DNA from: Mactromeris polynyma | Lineage: Eukaryota > Mollusca > Bivalvia > Venerida > Mactridae | Assembly: GCA_032209605.1 (NCBI GenBank) | Contig: JASFXZ010000033.1 | Span: 2,448,001 to 2,512,000, forward strand | Length of the DNA stretch: 64,000 bases | Reading direction: 5' to 3' | Shown here: positions 43,815 through 55,280 of the stretch, piece by piece | Layout: every line of letters begins with the position of its first letter | Position numbering within the stretch: the stretch's first letter is position 1 | The notes under the pieces: generated by a model | What the model saw: only the letters and a program-made list of their open reading frames with translations | What the model was told of the DNA's origin: nothing | The model's database searches: none | Position numbers and translations under genes: made by a program

Positions 43815-43965
43815 GTTTTATGGCTTTTATGGCTCCTTAGGTGTGTTATGTTTTGTGGATTGTTGTTTTTCCTGAGGTCTGCGTGGGGAGGTATTGTCTT
43901 GTGTATGTGGCGTTCCCCGTAGTTACGTATTCTCTCTGTTTTAAATACTCTCTTGTAAAATACAC
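43815..43965 (+). repeat. Dispersed repeat family R3, copy 2
   Basis: Shares ATGTTTTGTGGATTGTTGTT, TTCCTGAGGTCTGCGTGGGG, AGGTATTGTCTTGTGTATGT and GGCGTTCCC with copies at 34.03-34.13 kb (minus) and 55.19-55.26 kb (plus). Confidence 0.6.
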
Positions 43966-44274
43966 TGAGCAAAATATTTCAAGTTGGATTTGTTGTTACA
44001 TGTACCGTAAAATGTATGTTTAATAACCATAAACAAACGTTATACAAGGTTCTTCCATGTTTTCAGTCAGTGTAACAACAATACTGCACGAAGTCCATTC
44101 AATATGTTCATTCAGATGAGGCAGATACGAGTTACATCTGTAAACGTAACATTCTTTTCACCATGGCGCACATTACATTAATGCTAAGGTCATCCTGTAT
44201 AAAGTTTGTTTATGGTACCCGGACAGACTAACATTAAAAGTTATTAAAACAAAAATTTACGGTAACCACAAAAC

Positions 44275-44351
44275 CGTCTGGTACTATTATGATGAAACAA
44301 GATTGTATAACCGATTAAAACAATCTTGTTTCATCATAATACTACCAGACG
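44275..44351. other. Near-perfect 77-nt hairpin
   Basis: Arms 44275-44306 and 44320-44351 are inverted copies: ATTATGATGAAACAAGATTGT pairs perfectly (trimmed here to ATGATGAAACAAGATTG with CAATCTTGTTTCATCAT), and CGTCTGG pairs with CCAGACG with two mismatches between. The loop is about 13 nt. It could be a foldback MITE or a small-RNA precursor; the sequence cannot decide. Confidence 0.55.
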
Positions 44352-44525
44352 TATGCCGTGGCTGGACTATACCAGACATAACTTGTAAAAGAACTCCTGT
44401 TAAAAACTGGAAGTTTTTTTATTTAATTTTATTATACACATGCATTATAAACTTCGATTTGCGACAAATACGGATTAATACATGATGAGTTTATTCTTTG
44501 GAAATGTATAATTATTGTTTTGTAG

Positions 44526-44605
44526 TGGTATTGGGCTGGACGGCCGCCCGGAGTGCCGTACTAGTGTTTAGGGGTCGTGGGTTCTAGCCCCACATCGGGC
44601 GCACT
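44526..44605 (+). repeat. tRNA-like SINE fragment
   Basis: A good B box, GTGGGTTCTAGCCCCAC, forms a perfect T-arm stem (GTGGG/CCCAC). The upstream A-box region (GGGCTGGACGGCCGCCCGG) is diverged. Not a functional tRNA. Confidence 0.45.
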
Positions 44606-45485
44606 TGACATGCTTGCTTAGGTAAACCAATGAACAAACAAGCGACATATAGATTTAAACTTTAAATACATGAGTACAAACATTGTTTAGACAAACAATT
44701 TCGTTCGTTTCTTGGGAAACATTTTTCAATATGTATATGAAGCATTCCCCATGATGATAAATGTCTCAATATTTCGCAATGTACTTTACTTTGCATGTGA
44801 AAAACAAGTCATGCAATATAATACCTTACCTGTCAGTATTTTCCTTACATTCATTGATAATTTATTAAAACAATTAAGAAATAAGGTGCAATATAATTTC
44901 CTTGTACGTTACTAGCGGTCGCTACAACAAAAATGACGTCGTAACTAAAGACGTAATAACGTCTTTGACATCATAACGTCTATGACGTGTAAAATTCCGT
45001 AATTCATCGTAACTAGTCGTGAATGTCCGTCAGAATACGATATAACTTTGAAAATATACTAAAAAATCATTCATTTGATATCAATCACATAATTAATAGT
45101 GAAGAGTTTTTTTCGATTGTTGCTCGAAGGAAGAAATTGTGTTTCAAGTAACTCATATACATAGCATCCGTGTAACCATGTTCACACTACAGACCCGTAA
45201 TTACATCGTTTAATAATAATAGATGGACGCTCGATAAGTCTTTCAGGCTTATATCATTCAAGGCAATCTATCAAACAGCATAAACAAGACAATCATACAA
45301 GTCATGCATATATACAATGCATAAACAAACAAACACATTGATTGATTGAAATAACATAGTTTATTTTGGTATTTGGTCAATTTGATTCACTAATATTTGT
45401 ATTTTAGCATAATGTCAATGCTTCCATCAATCCCATGGACAGTAGATTTTTCCCCGCATACTTACATAAATTTGCTAAAGAATAA
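44606..45485. other. Intergenic with a GACGT-rich patch
   Basis: At 44925-45000 'ACAACAAAAATGACGTCGTAA' (here ACAACAAAAATGACGTCGTA) is followed by repeated AACGTC motifs. A similar patch lies at 48567-48640. No gene supported. Confidence 0.4.
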
Positions 45486-45560
45486 GTAAAACCCACAAGG
45501 GTTGTCGTAGTGAAGTGGATATGGTGGCGGTCTTTCAGTCGGGAGGTCGTGGGCTCGAAC
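45486..45560 (+). repeat. tRNA-derived SINE head
   Basis: GGGTTGTCGTAGTGAAGTGG (A box) and GGTCGTGGGCTCGAAC (B box) have tRNA spacing. The acceptor stem is not formed, so this is a SINE fragment. Confidence 0.55.
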
Positions 45561-45675
45561 ATTGTCAGTATCATTATTATCCATGTAAGACAGCAAGGTA
45601 TTTAGTTACCACCAATCTTGAATACTAGTAAATCGTTTTAAATAAAACGATGTACGAAGAAGTTCAATATGTACA

Positions 45676-45722
45676 GTAAAACTTCAATGATAAGGCCACT
45701 TTTGAAGTGGTCTTATTACAAG
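45676..45722 (+). mobile_element. Pogo/Tigger-like MITE end
   Basis: ACAGTAAAACTTCAATGATA followed by AGGCCACTTTTGAAGTGGTC matches the terminus seen at 1395-1425. It forms a small hairpin (GGCCACTT/AAGTGGTC). Only one end is visible. Confidence 0.45.
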
Positions 45723-45739
45723 AATATTTCAGTTATGTA

Positions 45740-45945
45740 CGACGGTCAGTTGACCTTACCGGAGTTCCTGGGTACTATCCTGCTCCGCAAGCAACTGAGT
45801 CAATGGCGGAGGAACAAGTGACTGTGGGTATTTTATCTTCAGTTGAACGGAGAACATATACGCCCCATCCGGGGTATGAACCCACAACCGTCAGACTGGC
45901 AGCGCCGAGTGTTCTACTGACTAAGCGAACTGTGCAGGGTTAAAG
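45740..45945 (-). repeat. tRNA-derived SINE (minus strand)
   Basis: Minus strand: TTCGCTTAGTCAGTAGAACA (A box) and GGTTGTGGGTTCATACCCCG (B box) near 45860-45940, followed by a GC-richer body towards 45740. The 78-codon plus-strand frame across it is not a gene. Confidence 0.55.
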
Positions 45946-46190
45946 CAATGAATTTGGAGCTTATTGTTATCAAGGTTAGACTACTGCGTTCAGTCCGTAT
46001 TTCGACAGGACAATACGTCTATCGGACATAATAACATATCATGTAGTCAAGTTAACACGTTTTTTCCAAAGGACAACATATACGTTTGACATAATATAAC
46101 GTAATATTAAGAAAATAACATATGAAATAGACAAAATTATCACGATTCAATGCCAACTCTACCTAGAGTACACATCCATTGATCTGCCTT

Positions 46191-46411
46191 GCGTTCAGTT
46201 ACGGCGAACGGAAGCCCGCTCACTGTTCAGGACCGAACAAGTGTATTGACCGTCCCGTTTTTATTCTGGTGCCCTGCCTCAAAGACAGTAAAGGCAGGGA
46301 ACTAGTCCCGCATTCATTTTGCAATTTGGTTCCCCGTGTGCAGTCATTGTGATACGGTGGGCCAGGGATACAAAACAAAACGTGAGTGACTGTTAGCCGT
46401 AACTGAACGCA
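46191..46411. mobile_element. Possible 220-bp inverted-repeat element
   Basis: GCGTTCAGTTACGGC near 46191 and GCCGTAACTGAACGC ending near 46411 are perfect inverted copies, and CGCTCACTG/GTGAGTGAC extend the similarity inside. A further inverted stretch is CTGCCT...AGGCAG at 46274-46299. No convincing target duplication, so mobility is inferred only from the termini. Confidence 0.4.
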
Positions 46412-46628
46412 GTGTTCGGCTCAAATATTTGCGTGCTAACCCCGAGTTGCGATAGCGAATGATAGCAAACGTTTTTCGCTAATACACCGGTCAATAGCAA
46501 AACTCGCGCGCTGTTTCGTAACGTTTCACATTTACTGAACGCCGGGCTGGAGGTTAGAAGCCGTCGTAAAAACCTCATATTCAGTGCTTCGCAGAGTCTC
46601 TTGACAAGGATTGATCTCAAATACTTAC

Positions 46629-46697
46629 CGACCGCATGATCTTCTGCAAATTGACAAGCACATTGCGATCGATCAGGCACATGGACGGTTTAAACAT
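46629..46697 (-). CDS. Candidate first exon, unassigned
   Basis: The ATG at 46697 (GGAGCCATGTTT) starts MFKPSMCLIDRNVLVNLQKI-MRS, 23 codons ending at a consensus donor CGGTCG|GTAAGT. It lies upstream of exon A, but its phase (0) does not join exon A's MKRRS frame. It is therefore either a separate gene, a non-coding leader with a short upstream frame, or chance. Confidence 0.3.
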
Positions 46698-47011
46698 GGC
46701 TCCAATAATAATTATAATAACATCTTAATTTTCAGAAGGTAACATGTTAAGGTTGAACAATAAAAGTGTACACCTTATTTACAATTTGACCTTCTATTAA
46801 CAAGATATACAACCAAAACACACGCACACGCAATAAATTGTACATCACGTATTAACATCAGGATGTCTGACAGTATATACTTTCAAATGTTCATTCACTC
46901 ATAGACAGGCACTCATATCTCTACGTTAGTTATTATAAAACAGTAACGATGTACAAAGTTTTAGGGGAAAATATTGAAAGAACTTCTTGCCCGACCATTT
47001 TTGCATTTTTT

Positions 47012-47130
47012 TCAATTTCCAAAGTAATGTTTGTTCTGCTTGTATAACACTCGGAACATCTCGGCAATTTCTGTAGCAGTACGGACAGATTCTTTTTTAA
47101 ATAGACGGAGTGATCCAATAACTGGTATAA
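47012..47130 (-). CDS. Candidate terminal exon, unrecognised protein
   Basis: After the acceptor TATCCACAG a frame of 38 codons reads IPVIGSLRLFKKESVRTATE, then IAEMFRVLYKQNKHYFGN, and stops at TGA 47012-47014. The composition looks like real protein. It requires one base from the previous exon, which matches the donor at 48467 (phase 1). I know no family for it. Confidence 0.35.
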
Positions 47131-47468
47131 CTGTGGATATTGTAATAACCCAAATAGTAAATAGAATATGATTAAACGTTTAAAGTTTTAATCTTATACA
47201 TGTATATGTCATTGATTTACTTGTGTTCTAGGTATGTACGCACACGTCATTTTATTCATTTTCTAAATGATGCTCAACATCACCCACACATACTTTTCAT
47301 CGTCATGAAGGAGAGTAACTTACATAAATGAAGTGGTAATCCAAAATGAGTTGAAACTTAAGAATGACTATTGAGCACGGAGACTGATCTCAGATTTAAT
47401 GACCACGTGTCACGACACATAAAGTAAGAAATGATAGTCATAGGTCATGCTTAACAATAAGCTAATCA

Positions 47469-47487
47469 CCCCCCCCCCCCCCCCCCC
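47469..47487 (+). repeat. Poly-C run of 19
   Basis: Homopolymer of 19 C. Length in the assembly may be unreliable. A second, 14-C run lies at 51061-51074. Confidence 0.9.
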
Positions 47488-48466
47488 AAAAGATACAGAA
47501 GATATTTAACGACGCTTTGTATCAAGATAATCATAATTACAAATAAAGAAAAGGATCCATGTTTAATATTAAGCCGTTTTCAAATAAAATATTCGTTTCT
47601 TAGAGATATATGCTTGGTTTGTATGATAACATATTAATTTGAAAAACGCTGAAGAAGCCAACATACCGATTTTACCTATTTGGTATTTTAGCGATTTTAT
47701 ATTTTGACCATAGATAGATAGATATATTTATTTCTACATAAAATGTACAATTTACATGGCAATATAAAATTAAGACATGTATTAGAAACAACAATATGTA
47801 TGAATCAATAAAGCCATATCAAGCAACATTATCTGTTAAGGAAAACACAAAAAAGAGTTCAAGTAAAAAACTCTTATTTCCATTGTGGTCCTTAATATAT
47901 AGTATTGTGTGACATAGGAAGAATTGTATGCTATATATTAAGTTATCACAGTAAGTTTATCAAAGAAAGACATTGTGATACATAAATTATAAACAAATGG
48001 ATAAAATGATGAAACAATGAAACAATAACTTATCCCTGACAGGAATAATGGATGAAAAGGCTAAACAAATAAACTTAACAATGAATCATGTTACAAATTA
48101 TTAAACTGTTAAAAAGGAAAAACAATAAATTATTTAAGACGAGCTTAAAAGCTGTTTTAACCTTGCATTTAAAAGAAAAAATACTTTTGACATCCCTCAC
48201 ATCTTGTGGCAGACATTGACCATGACCAGGGCCCGGCATCATAACGGATACAAGTGCACACTCAGCATTCAAGTCTCTAGGGCCCTGTTTTACATAATAT
48301 CTTCAGCGAAAATGCACTATTTAGATATAAGATTCCCGCTCAATCAAAACAGCAGATTGAATCCGTGTCTTTATCTTAATAAGCAATGTTATGTCGATTA
48401 AACAGACGCTCAAAAGTTCTGAAAGGTATGTATAAGAAAATTAATAATCGAATGTAAGTATCTTAC
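47488..48466. other. AT-rich intron or intergenic
   Basis: Contains AAATA/ATAGA-rich sequence (GATAGATAGATATATT at 47713); no exon supported. Confidence 0.4.
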
Positions 48467-48560
48467 CACTTCTGGAAGTATTCCTGCTATCAATGTGTTG
48501 TCTGCGAGGATAATTGTCTTCTTGAAGCAAAACTACTGTTTTCCGTGACTGTCGCAAATG
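48467..48560 (-). CDS. Candidate upstream exon pairing with 47012-47130
   Basis: The minus-strand frame RQSRKTVVLLQEDNYPRRQH-IDSRNTSRS ends at AGAAGTG|GTAAGA in phase 1, and the join to the exon at 47130 gives a Val codon and stays open to its stop. The 5' limit is unknown: further upstream the sequence becomes GACGT-rich repeat. Speculative. Confidence 0.28.
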
Positions 48561-48597
48561 GATGCCACAACAAAACTGACGTCGTAACTATGATGTA

Positions 48598-48605
48598 TGA
48601 CGTCA
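48598..48605. promoter_or_regulatory. CRE-like palindrome TGACGTCA
   Basis: Full 8-bp CREB/ATF consensus, overlapped by a second TGACGTCG, between the candidate minus-strand exon (48467) and the candidate plus-strand exon (48865). A related GACGT-rich patch at 44.93 kb suggests it may simply belong to a repeat. Confidence 0.25.
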
Positions 48606-48864
48606 TGACGTCGTTATAATTATTATGACGTTGAATTTAACGTCGGAACTCACGGAAAATTTCCGAAAAATGCCGAATACAACTTCCGCATGACTGATCC
48701 AGACATTCCATGTGCTATATAATAGGACATGGGTGAGTACTACGGGAGGGTGTATTTGGGTGAAGCTTAGATACACATTTAGGAACCTGTACTTGATCTA
48801 TCTTAAAAATAAAACCACAAAAAAGGATAAAAAAGAATAAATATACAACTGTCTCGGGGAAACT

Positions 48865-49041
48865 ATGTGCTGTGTGCCCATCACCGCCCAAAAAGACATT
48901 AAAACTGGCCCCTGTGGTGTGGATGTTACTAGATCTACTTCTATCTCAGTAGCCTCCCTTGGTTCTCAGACGCGCCATTTCTATAAAACTAGAAGACGTA
49001 TCATTCTCGGTCAAGGTCGGAAGAATTTCGTTGCAGAAACT
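48865..49041 (+). CDS. Candidate first exon, plus strand, unrecognised
   Basis: ATG at 48865 opens 59 codons (MCCVPITAQKDIKTGPCGVD, SQTRHFYKTRRRIILGQGRK) ending exactly at a consensus donor GAAACT|GTAAGT. The region is less AT-rich than its surroundings. The next plausible exon (50452) is out of phase for its long frame, but in phase 0 would end after about 17 codons. I cannot name the product. Confidence 0.3.
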
Positions 49042-49408
49042 GTAAGTAGGCCTACTAAATGATATAATGTACCTGCTTATTAATCGATTGTGTATACATT
49101 ATACCACTGTCATACAGTTCTTATCATCGAAATCAATTATGTTACCAATCAGAACCAATCATTGTTGGCGTTTGTTTAGAAAGGGATATTTGAAGCAGAC
49201 ATTTGTCCCGGTTGATTTGTATATATATTACTAAGTGCAACCACATTCGTCATGTTCGTCCCCAATCCTGATTATGTTGACTATGTTAAATATCATACTT
49301 TGTTTTAATTACGGTTAAAATCATCGGATGTTGGGATTTGTTTGCAATCCACAGTCACGTGTTGTTTAACTTACTGATTGATCACTTCTTTTACTTATCC
49401 ACAGGTGT
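49042..49408. other. Intergenic or intron
   Basis: AT-rich. A phrase 'TATCATACTTTGTTTTAATTA' (here ATACTTTGTTTTAATTACGG at about 49293) recurs near 49690, flanking the repeat between them. Confidence 0.35.
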
Positions 49409-49655
49409 TAAACAAGAGATGTTTGTAAAACATTATCCCCCCTCCCCTTTGACCCCTTGACCCCAAAATCAATAGGGTTCCTCTGCTACCCAAGATGAAC
49501 GTGTGGAACAAGTTTGAGGATGATAGGTCAAGGGATTCCTGAGTTATTGATCGGAAAGGAAAAGGTTACGGACTGACGGAAGGACCGACGGACATACCAT
49601 CCGACAGACATGTGCAAACCGATATACCCTCTTTTCTTTGAAGGGGCATAATAAA
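49409..49655 (+). repeat. Mollusc-type dispersed repeat (SINE-like)
   Basis: Begins ACAAGAGATGTTTGTAAAAC, then CCCTTTGACCCCTTGACCCC, AGGTCAAGGGATTCCTGAGT, TATTGATCGGAAAGG and a series of GACGGA/GACGGAC motifs, ending GAAGGGGCATAATAA. This text is familiar as a common non-coding repeat in bivalve genomes (general knowledge, not searched). Supports a molluscan origin. Confidence 0.65.
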
Positions 49656-50451
49656 CTACAACCTGATTATATTGACTATGTAGAATATCATACTTTGTTT
49701 TAATTACGGTTAAAATCAGCACCGATACAATTCCAAGAAGGATAACTCTTGTAGTAGCTATTGTAAAATGTGTTGAAGTTTTCTCCGTTTGGTGTCAAAT
49801 GCTGTTTAAGCCTCATCTAGATAGACTTTAGATTTTGGATTATGATGTTTGATATTTGAAGATTTTTATGAGCTCAAGGCAAGAAAATTAACGGATGATA
49901 ATCTCTTGCATTGAAATAATTCACTTAAATAACCAGAACATGTTGATATCTGACTGATACCCCAGTTGTGTCAGAAGTCAACCCCATTGAGGACCAATGA
50001 AAATGTGGTTTAAAGATTTAAAAGATATTTCTACTTGAATGCTGTTACATAGGAAATGAGTGAAAGATCGTCTTGACATTTAAGTTAAGATAAAGCATGC
50101 AGAATCAACATTTTCTAAGATTAATTTGATCGGTTATCTATCGCTAACATTCCACTGATTTCGTACTTAAAGAAATATTCCCTGTGAGGAATCTGGTTAA
50201 ATATTTTCCTCTCCATACCCTGGAGGATATTTGCTTTGTTGAATTTGTCAGCAAGGAAAGCTAGCGTCATTCAGGTAGGTTCATCAACAAATATGTTTTA
50301 TTTGGCCTTGTTGTGGGTCCAGTGAGGTAATTCTAAACTGGCAGGTGTCTTGTTGTTTACATTATGAGTATTGTGTTTGGTTTTGAATAACACTTGATTT
50401 AAATTTATATGTTTATTATTATATTGATATACATAAATTTTCATTTTCCAG
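49656..50451. other. AT-rich intergenic or intron
   Basis: A possible 23-bp micro-exon with AG/GT borders at about 50251-50273 was seen but gives no consistent frame. Nothing else recognised. Confidence 0.35.
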
Positions 50452-50547
50452 TGCCTGCCAATAAAACTGTCACCTCCAAGAGAGAAAATCTTGGTCAGTG
50501 TGTAAAAAGTGCCGAATTTTTACTGTGTAAACTCACTGTATCATCAG
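50452..50547 (+). CDS. Candidate internal exon
   Basis: 96 bp bounded by TTTTCATTTTCCAG and CATCAG|GTATGA. One frame is fully open (PANKTVTSKRENLGQCVKSA, EFLLCKLTVSS), symmetric phase 1-1. It does not join the candidate exon at 49041 in this frame, so a missing exon or a chance match is possible. Confidence 0.25.
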
Positions 50548-53529
50548 GTATGATATTTGTACTTTATCACTTCCTCCACAAGCCTAATGGCTTATAAGCT
50601 GGATTCACAGGTGTTGTGGACATTAACTTAATCTCAAGATTTCATTTCTATGGTAAGCTCATTGCTCAAAAGCCTGATGACTTATGAAGCATGACTCATG
50701 GACTGGAGAGATTTTTTTACTTTATGATCAAAGGACTGTACCTTCATAAAATAGTATTCCTAGTATTTCTGTTAGTTTAGTTTCAGTGTTATATGCTTCG
50801 GTGTGTGCTGGACATAAACATTTGTCTTTCATTAACAGTGGTGGGACATATATAATCAAAGCAAGTTATTGTAAAGAAACTAAGAAAGGGAAAGAACATA
50901 TACAGTGCAGTCTCTCCAGTGTGATTCCCTTCTGAGAAACAACATCTATTTAAAATGCATCGTTTTTACTAAAATTGGGAATTTCAACTTTCTTAAAAAA
51001 AAGATTTCTATCAGCAACAGATTGATTGAAAATTGGGAAAGAAGCATTTGTTTCAATCTGCCCCCCCCCCCCCCAAAAAAAACCCACTGCATTTGTAGCA
51101 TTTTAATGCATCTTTCATATGTGGTGTTATATACTCGGTTATTTCCAAAGGAAACCTAGGTGGAAGGTGGTGGAAATATATTGCCTATCTTTTAACTTCT
51201 GATCCACTTTCAGTTCATTTAGCTGATTAAATTTAGCTGCTTTTCAATCACTTTAAGTTCTTTATTGAAGTTGCATTTATATTGAAATGCTTTTATCGAT
51301 ATTAGAGCCTAAATAAATTGGTATAAACTATATCCATCAAATTTTCCTCCATGTCTGCATTGGCATCGAAATTTGGCGTTATTGATGTATATACGAAGTT
51401 TTGAAACTAGAACCCTGTTATTCATGGTTACTATGATACTAATGGACAACTGATGAAATGGAGCATTATATGGGGAGATCATTAGCACTGATATATAATG
51501 TTTGTTGCAGATTCCCAGAGGTTAGAAGTTAGGCAGGATGTGTTTATATCCAATACATATTGACCATATATATTCCCGGGACGGTTCATCTCTTGATATT
51601 GTTCATAATTTGTGATACCAGTATTGATATTGTACCATTTTAGGCAATATGTGGCTGCCTATTTGTATTAGGTGTCAGAAACCAATATCATTTTACCATG
51701 AATTTGACAATAATGGAAGGTTGTCCTGTCTTTGTTGTATGAAATTTTACTGAGTTCGCCGAATGTGCTTGATCAGAATTTTCCAAATGGGTCGGGTCAG
51801 AGTTTGTTGAGTGTGAGGGTATTGCCTAACATGTCTGATAGGCATTCATTTGGTCAGGTTAAACAAGAAATATCTTTTAAAAAGATGAATGGCGTAGATA
51901 GAATCGCCCTATTTTGGAACTCTGATTTCGCCAGAGGGGTACGCTACGGGAAAGTGAATTATCTTTTCGAGACACCCCATTTGGTGACTCTCCGCTTAAA
52001 ATATGAACCAATCAAATTGTCTAAATTGTTGCTTATTTAAACAACGTGCTTGATAGCAATAAATGTTTTCCAGCTATGCCAAATAATTTCAATAATTTTT
52101 AACTTATCCTGTATTTAGCAGTCTGGTGGTTGGTCAGTTTGTTCTTTCAGGCCTGGTATGAATTACAAGACAATGATATTAGGAAAGTGTTTGTACGAGC
52201 CTCCCACCCCAATGGGAAGTCTGATACTCTAGTTATCATGCTGGTTACCTGAATAATGATAGTTTTTCCATATGTTTGAACCTTTTCATATTTCAGTTAT
52301 TAATTCTAAATGTTGCACCGGATTCTAATAAACTTAACACAAATATTAAACAGACTGAGATGTTGTGTGCCCACAAGTCAGGTTTGTGACTCCAAGGTCA
52401 AGGTCATAAACTGTGGCACTCAACATCTTCATGTACGTTAATGATATCTCTTGTTACAAATCTCTTTTGCAGGTTTTTGAGTCTGGACTTAACAACACCT
52501 CAATATAAAACTCAATATACGGTCGGACCTCATTTAATCGACAACCTTCTATCCGAATACTTGGTATTGTCTGAAATAAATGTCAAGTCCCGTTGTATCT
52601 TCTTAGGCACATTGAATTGAAATGGGCTATTCGAAACCCGAAAGAAATTTCAGACCCGATGAATTCAAGTGAACTAGGTACAACTGTATAAAAAATAAAA
52701 AGAATTATTTATGCAATTTTTCAAATTTTACGATTAAAAGCATTGATTACTACCAAGACTTTGTTATGATACTTCTGGGATTAACTGAGTATCATGTATC
52801 ATGTATGTTGTTTTGTTTTAAAGATGTCAGAGGCTGTCATGGAATGCTATTATTGTCAGATATGGATTTTCTTCACATTTATTTACCTGGAATGTATTGA
52901 TGTATTGAAGATGAACAGAGGAGGAATTGGTGCATGATAATTGTTATGTATAACGATCTTGGCTTAATTTTTTTATTTATGTGTCTTCTCTTGAAAAATG
53001 GCGTTTAAGCCGATACATCAAGTTTCAGTGAATATTTGAATGAATTTATAATTTTTTGGGTTCCCTGTGGAATCGATATCGATCACTTCTAACCGATGTT
53101 ATCTTCTACAGCTTCCAAAATGCCTCTTAAAAATACCTGTAACTGTATTTATTTCATGCTATTTCTTTTATGATATTAATGCTGAGTTGTCTAAATTCGT
53201 CTTGCTGACTGACTTGTCTGGTAAAAATCCATGTGGGCTGGTAAAATATTTTGAAATTTTGTAGTAAATATTTTGTCATCAGGTATAATTATTCAGTGTA
53301 CTCTTGAATGTAATTGTATATATAACCAAGTTGGAAGCTGATTTATTCAACTGAAATATATGTAATGCTTATGATTCTTTCCAATGACCTTATATTGAAT
53401 TCCATGCAATATATTTGAATGAAAGAAACAATGTAAAGGAAAAGGAATTAAGGAAACAAAAGATTTAATCTATTCTAAACTTTAAAATCAAGCATCCAAT
53501 TTGTTAATCTGCTTGCCCAAAATGCAAAT
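50548..53529. other. Long AT-rich stretch, no supported gene
   Basis: Apart from homopolymers (14 C then 8 A at 51061-51082) and a 102-codon plus frame at 51732-52040 with no recognised domain or clear splice sites, I see nothing. It could be intronic sequence of a large gene. Confidence 0.4.
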
Positions 53530-54260
53530 CACCAGTCCAATATCCCCTAATGTTGTCCAATATCCCCTAACATTGTCCAATATTCCCCCAATGTTGTCCA
53601 ATATCCCCCCAATGTTGTCCAATATCCCCCCCCCAATGTTGTCCAATATTCCCTAATGTTGTCCAATATTCCCCAATGTTGTCCAATTCCCCCAATGTTG
53701 TCCAATATCCCCCCCAATGTTGTCCAATATTCCCTAATGTTGTCCAATATTCCCCAATGTTGTCCAATTCCCCCAATGTTGTCCAATATCCCCCAATATT
53801 GTCCAACATCCCCCAATGTTGTCCAATATCCCCCAATGTTGTCTAATATCCCCTAAAGTTGTCCAATTCCCCTAATGTTGTCCAATTCCCCTTATGTTGT
53901 TCAATATCCCCTAATGTTGTTCAATATCCCCTTACATTGTCCAATGTTGTCCAATTTCCCCAATGTTGTCCAATATCCCCCAATGTTGTCCAATATCCCC
54001 AATGTTGTCCAATATCCCCCAATTTTGTTCAATTTCCCCTTATGTTGTCCAATATCCCCTAATGTTGTCCAATTCCCCCAATGTCGTCCAATATCCCCTA
54101 CTGTTGTCCAATATCCCCTAATGTTGTCCAATATCCCCTAATGTTGTCCAATTCCCCCAATGTCGTCCAATATCCCCTACTGTTGTCCAGTATCCCCTAA
54201 TGTTGTCCAATATTCCCTAATCTTGTCCAGTTTCCCATAGTATTGTCCAATGTTACATAA
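53530..54260. repeat. About 20-bp C-rich minisatellite, about 37 copies
   Basis: Unit CCAATATCCCCYAATGTTGT with units of 18-22 bp through variation in the C run and loss of AT (CCAATTCCCC). Strong strand asymmetry: C and T-rich on plus. Frames on both strands (MLSNIP..., DNIGGYWTTLG...) are by-products. Confidence 0.93.
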
Positions 54261-54840
54261 TCTTGTCCATTCTGAGCAATTTTGTATCTCAGAGTGTGGC
54301 CCCAATGTAGATAATTCTGTCAGTTTGGACAATCTGGGACCGACAATTCGGCCCCATTGCCCTTACTGAAAAGTATATATTTTCCCTCTACTCTGAGTTG
54401 AGTTCCTTTCTTGCAGCATGTCAGTCAAGAGGATTAAATATAATAAATACTTTGTATTATAATTTATTTTCCCCTATTTTCCGTCCTGATGGTTTTTGAC
54501 CACATTGGAAAAAAACATTTGTTGGAATTTATTTTCCTTGCACCACTGATCAATTCCCAGGCGGGACCATGCATGCATTTTATGAAGATTAAAATCATTT
54601 ACCAGAACTGTCACAACACACATTTTACGACTGAAATAAAATATTTCACTATGAATAGCAATGAATAAGTGATATAATGTCCATAAAGTGCAATATAACT
54701 GAAACAAATGGAATTGAATCTAGCTGTCTGTAATGATTTCAGGTTAATTTAAGTATGTATAATGTTTACATCACTACTTAGTTTCTATTTATGTTTTCAG
54801 ATGTAAATTGTGTTTCCCTTTCCCCATGTTCAAAGAACGC
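54261..54840. other. Intergenic, no supported gene
   Basis: The first 60 bases still contain decayed TTGTCCA units of the array. A 77-codon minus frame at 54474-54707 has no recognised features. Confidence 0.4.
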
Positions 54841-55085
54841 GACGTATTATTGTTTCATCTGCGGCGTATGGTTGGGTAGGTGGGCGGCGTCCAGTAAGTT
54901 GTCCAATCAATAACTTGTGAAGCATTTGTTCAATCATCACCAAAATTGGTCAGAATGTGTATGGGCATAATATCTCAGCCAAGTTTGATAACCAGCCATA
55001 TCACTCTTGTCACTTGGGAGTTATCACCCTTTAATTATAGAAATTACGTAAAATTTGTCATAACCGTTGAACGGGCGTATTTTGT
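54841..55085 (+). repeat. Dispersed repeat, mollusc type
   Basis: Contains TCCAATCAATAACTTGTGAA, CACCAAAATTGGTCAGAATG and GTCATAACCGTTGAACGGGC. It reads like a common interspersed non-coding family, partly resembling the repeat at 60365-60665 in its tail. Single copy in this window, so support is by resemblance only. Confidence 0.4.
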
Positions 55086-55119
55086 GACAGTCAGTCCTCT
55101 TGTTTACTTTATATGGTGT

Positions 55120-55280
55120 TCATGTCCCCCCTTTTGCTGACTTTCTTGGCTTCCCATACATGTTTACCATTGCACCTCCTCAGTCCCTAATGTTTTGTAG
55201 ACTGTTGTTTCCCTTGGATCTGTGTGGGGAGCCATTGTCTTATGTATGTGGCGCTCCCTGTAACAACTTTAAATCTCTCT
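55120..55280 (+). repeat. Dispersed repeat family R3, copy 3
   Basis: Shares AATGTTTTGTAGACTGTTGT, GGATCTGTGTGGGGAGCCAT and GTCTTATGTATGTGGCG with the copies at 34.03 (minus) and 43.82 kb. Confidence 0.6.

Noticed and set aside
45707..45943. 78-codon plus-strand frame
   Set aside because: Lies across a minus-strand tRNA-derived SINE and a MITE end.
46629..46697. Joining this candidate first exon to exon A of the exon-triplication gene as coding sequence
   Set aside because: The phase does not fit: the spliced frame would hit a stop within about ten codons of exon A.
53547..54141. Gly/Trp/Asn-rich repeat protein frames (DNIGGYWTTLG)
   Set aside because: By-products of a roughly 20-bp C-rich minisatellite with variable unit length.
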